DNA of 17,474 nt, taken from the NCBI GenBank assembly GCA_022361135.1, contig JAKSBM010000412.1, positions 1-17,474 of the forward strand, given 5' to 3'. Both the position numbers and the translations under genes were made by a program. Below, in pieces: positions 15,109 through 17,474 of the stretch; within the stretch, counting starts at the first letter, position 1; each line of letters starts with the position of its first letter. The DNA is from Desulfobacterales bacterium (GTDB taxonomy: Bacteria > Desulfobacterota > Desulfobacteria > Desulfobacterales > Desulfobacteraceae). Under the pieces are notes generated by a model, which saw only the letters and a list, made by a program, of their open reading frames with translations, made no database searches and was not told where the DNA came from.

Positions 15109-15309
15109 TTAATTTTTGATCTGATCTTCGGCAGCATCAATGTCGTTGAAAAAGTCGTCCAGGGCCCGGTCCACCTTCACATTGACGTCAATGGTAATGT
15201 GGATGGGTTTGATTTCCACGGGTTTGAGTTCAACCTCATGGGAGGTCTTACAGCCAATGAGACTTGCGAGAAGCAGGGCTGCAGCCAAGGGGGGAAGTAT
15301 TTTGCTCAT
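15109..15309 (-). CDS. ynbE: YnbE-like outer-membrane lipoprotein
   Basis: This 66-residue lipoprotein has an N-terminal hydrophobic segment and the lipobox LIGC with Cys20, the site for Lgt and LspA processing. Residues after the cysteine are KTSH, with no Asp at +2, which by the enterobacterial rule points to the outer membrane. The mature part has the YnbE pattern: a short extended stretch ending in PIHITIDVNVKVD, then a helical tail. In E. coli, YnbE completes the beta-groove bridge formed by YdbH at the outer membrane, for phospholipid transport. It sits 10 nt after ydbH and 13 nt before ydbL, in the same order as in E. coli. Confidence 0.9.
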   Translation of the reverse strand: MSKILPPLAAALLLASLIGCKTSHEVELKPVEIKPIHITIDVNVKVDRALDDFFNDIDAAEDQIKN

Positions 15310-15319
15310 GGTCTTCTCC

Positions 15320-17474
15320 TTAGGGGTTCATCAAATTTTTCATGGTTTTACCAAACTTCATAACCTGATTAAAGGGCAGTTTCAAGTTGAGATTCAGGGT
15401 AATGCCCTGGAAACGGGATCCCTTTCCTTTCCCCTGAATCCGGGCAAATCCGCCCAATTCTTTTTTATATACAAAGGGGAGAACATGGGCCGGTTTCCCA
15501 TCCAACTGCAGGGCGGCGGTCAAGGTGTCTCCCGATGAATTCAAATTGAGCCGGGCCCATTTGTAGTCAAAGTCCTTCAAAGCTTCCCGGGTCAGGTCCA
15601 ATTGGGCAAACTGGGGGGTATCCATTGGAATGCCCTGGGTGAGCGCTTCGGTATTTTCCACCCGGACCCGTCCTCCCTTTCCCGGGGTTGAAAAAAGAAA
15701 GCCCTGGTCAAAAATGATTTTTCCACGGTCATAGGTCACGGGAATCCGGCCGGAAACCGTTCCCTCCCCATCTGCGGTCAAGGCCCCCATCTGGTTGAGC
15801 AGGTCAGCCAGGTTGATACGATCGCAATAAAGGGTCAAAAGGAGTCTTCCATCCGTAGAAGGGATCCGCAATGCCTCGGTGGAAACCAGACCGCCACACC
15901 ATGCAAAGCTGGCATTTTCCAATAGAAGGGTTTTCGAATCCTCAAGGGTAAACCGGGTGCGGGCATCCGTAATTTTAAACTGTCCCACCTCCAGGGCCTC
16001 CATGGTCAGCACCTGCCCGGGAACCGAGCCCGGAGAAAAAAGATCATTGAAGGCAATTTCCCCCTGGATTCCCCTGGCCGTTAAATCCAGATCCTCCCAT
16101 GTCAGATTCCCATGGGAAATGGAAAGGCGCCCCTTGCTCCCAAGCCCTTGGGGGCCCATGCTCAAATTGGCACTGGCAACCACCTTTGCGCTGCCCGACA
16201 AGGGGCTGGGAGGCAGGGGAAAAAATTCCCTCACAAGCCCTGGGGTAAAGGTAAATTCAGAAGATTTCACAAGGATCTCCCCGGTGAAGGAATTGAGAGG
16301 ATCCAACTCTCCCTCCAAGGTTAACCGGGGCAGGTGCTTGTCTTTTGTGGTAAGGGTTCCATCCAGCTTTAATTTACCATGGAGCCGTTGCCCGATATCC
16401 ATCCCAAGGTTCTGCACCGGAATAATGGGCCCCTTGCTTTTTTCCACCTGGATTCCACCGATTCGAAGTTGACCCGATTTTTTATTCACCCGGCTCAATG
16501 GATAAACAAAGGGGAGCTTAAGCGTTACCGCCTGGGTTTTTACATTGAAATTCGACTTGGAAAGATGACTGGATCGGCTGCTAACCGTCAGTCCTCCCTG
16601 GAATTTTTCCCGACTACCCCGGGCGATCAGACGGATGGCCGGTTTGGCCAGGGCCAGCTGAAAACCAGCTCTCCTCCCCCTTAAAAATGCCACTTGGGTG
16701 GGGTCCAGACCAATGTTAAGGTAATGTTCATGTTTGGTATTGCCGGGGATAAAGGCGTCACAGACCAATGGCAGGGGAGACCACCCCGGAACCTCTTGAA
16801 TCCATTTGCCCTTAAGGGCAAATCCCTCACTTTGGGGCTTGATATCAAAAGCTGCATTTTTAATGGTTGAATCGATCTTGGGGGAGACGATTTCCAAATT
16901 GGAAAGCTGAATTTTCCCTCCACTCTCCGGTTTATAGTGCAGTTGAATATCTGTGATTCCGGAAATCCCCACGGGAATCCGGGGAAGAAGGGGGGCCAGT
17001 TTAATCAAATTAAAATTATCGGCACGGGCCTGAATAGCCTGGATCTTTCCATGGGCATTGAAGTGGGCCTGGATTTCAACGGCCTGGTCCAGGGGGGCGA
17101 GGCTGAGGTGGAGTTGAATCTCCTTTTTTTCTTTATGAATTCGGACCCGGGCGTCAAAGGGAATGGATAAATTCTGTTTGGGAATCCCGGGCAGATCCAA
17201 TGCCAATAGAATACGTCCCTTTTCCAGGACCATGCGTTGGGGCAAATATGCAATGGGCAGATCCGAATGGGCAGATGGATCACCCTGCCCTTTGGAACCG
17301 GGAAAACGAAAACCCCCGATCTCTACCCCGGAAGAACGAACCCGGGCAGACAGGGAAAGTCCTTTGAAGCGCCAGAGATGGGTTTCCATCGCCTTTAAGC
17401 TTTGGGGCGTGTAATGGAATTCGGCCAAATCAAGATCCAGATCGTCGGCCCAGCGTATATTTTCCAGCCGGGTC
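15320..17474 (-). CDS. ydbH: YdbH-like AsmA-family intermembrane lipid transport protein (partial, 5' end outside)
   Basis: The frame is open to the window edge, so about 717 C-terminal residues are seen; the N-terminal membrane anchor lies outside. It is built of repeated amphipathic beta strands typical of AsmA-like bridge proteins (for example LTLEGELDPLNSFTGEILVK and LSGSAKVVASANLSM). Near the C-terminus it has the YdbH signature: LLNQMGALTADGEGTVSGR, then IPVTYDRGKIIFDQGFL and STPGKGGRVRV. YdbH, TamB and YhdP are overlapping phospholipid carriers between inner and outer membrane in E. coli. The downstream ynbE and ydbL complete the set. I judge it a true YdbH on gene order and C-terminal signature; the rest is weakly conserved, as usual for the family. 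Confidence 0.85.
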   Translation of the reverse strand, partial: TRLENIRWADDLDLDLAEFHYTPQSLKAMETHLWRFKGLSLSARVRSSGVEIGGFRFPGSKGQGDPSAHSDLPIAYLPQRMVLEKGRILLALDLPGIPKQNLSIPFDARVRIHKEKKEIQLHLSLAPLDQAVEIQAHFNAHGKIQAIQARADNFNLIKLAPLLPRIPVGISGITDIQLHYKPESGGKIQLSNLEIVSPKIDSTIKNAAFDIKPQSEGFALKGKWIQEVPGWSPLPLVCDAFIPGNTKHEHYLNIGLDPTQVAFLRGRRAGFQLALAKPAIRLIARGSREKFQGGLTVSSRSSHLSKSNFNVKTQAVTLKLPFVYPLSRVNKKSGQLRIGGIQVEKSKGPIIPVQNLGMDIGQRLHGKLKLDGTLTTKDKHLPRLTLEGELDPLNSFTGEILVKSSEFTFTPGLVREFFPLPPSPLSGSAKVVASANLSMGPQGLGSKGRLSISHGNLTWEDLDLTARGIQGEIAFNDLFSPGSVPGQVLTMEALEVGQFKITDARTRFTLEDSKTLLLENASFAWCGGLVSTEALRIPSTDGRLLLTLYCDRINLADLLNQMGALTADGEGTVSGRIPVTYDRGKIIFDQGFLFSTPGKGGRVRVENTEALTQGIPMDTPQFAQLDLTREALKDFDYKWARLNLNSSGDTLTAALQLDGKPAHVLPFVYKKELGGFARIQGKGKGSRFQGITLNLNLKLPFNQVMKFGKTMKNLMNP

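Overview
The window reads as ordinary chromosomal DNA of an anaerobic Desulfobacterota (Desulfobacterales-like sulfate reducer). This is inferred from several features: a two-subunit glycine decarboxylase (gcvPB) followed by lipB-lipA, a nickel ECF transporter of the NikKMLQO type, a Bacteroidetes/Desulfobacterota-like pyruvate kinase, an Lgt of the Cys-rich GCC type, and a moderate GC content with short intergenic gaps. I see no phage, IS element, CRISPR array, tRNA or rRNA, and no gene-free stretch longer than about 230 bases.

Region 1 (1-1778, + strand): the 3' end of gcvPB, overlapped by lipB and followed closely by lipA. It looks like one operon coupling glycine cleavage to synthesis of the lipoyl cofactor carried by GcvH. 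Region 2 (1861-8595, - strand): ileS-lspA-lgt-holA-pyk, a tightly packed run with gaps of 10 and 18 nt and overlaps of 14 and 41 nt. It covers isoleucyl-tRNA synthesis, the first two steps of lipoprotein maturation, the clamp-loader delta subunit and pyruvate kinase. It probably starts from a promoter in the 118-nt divergent region 8596-8713.

Region 3 (8714-11006, + strand): recJ, whose predicted promoter leaves almost no leader. Next is an unrecognised 140-residue gene with its own sigma70-like promoter and a very strong intrinsic terminator.

Region 4 (11161-14679, - strand): a five-gene nickel uptake operon, nikK-nikM-nikL-nikQ-nikO. It is preceded by a clear TTGACA-N17-CATATT promoter and a leader with a long terminator-like hairpin just before the nikK Shine-Dalgarno. 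NikK and NikL are both predicted to mature to an N-terminal histidine, NikM begins Met-His, and NikO ends in a 9-histidine tail, so metal ligands occur at nearly every stage of the transport path. Region 5 (14721-17474, - strand): ydbH (5' end outside the window)-ynbE-ydbL, a predicted inner-to-outer-membrane lipid bridge. YnbE is a lipoprotein and so a substrate for the Lgt and LspA encoded nearby.

Most genes are well-known families. The parts that most deserve a second look are the nikK leader, the His-rich NikO tail, the back-to-back ileS/recJ promoters with a perfect palindrome, the Lgt with substituted functional residues, and the unrecognised gene at 10507-10929. I did not find a convincing wholly new multi-gene system.
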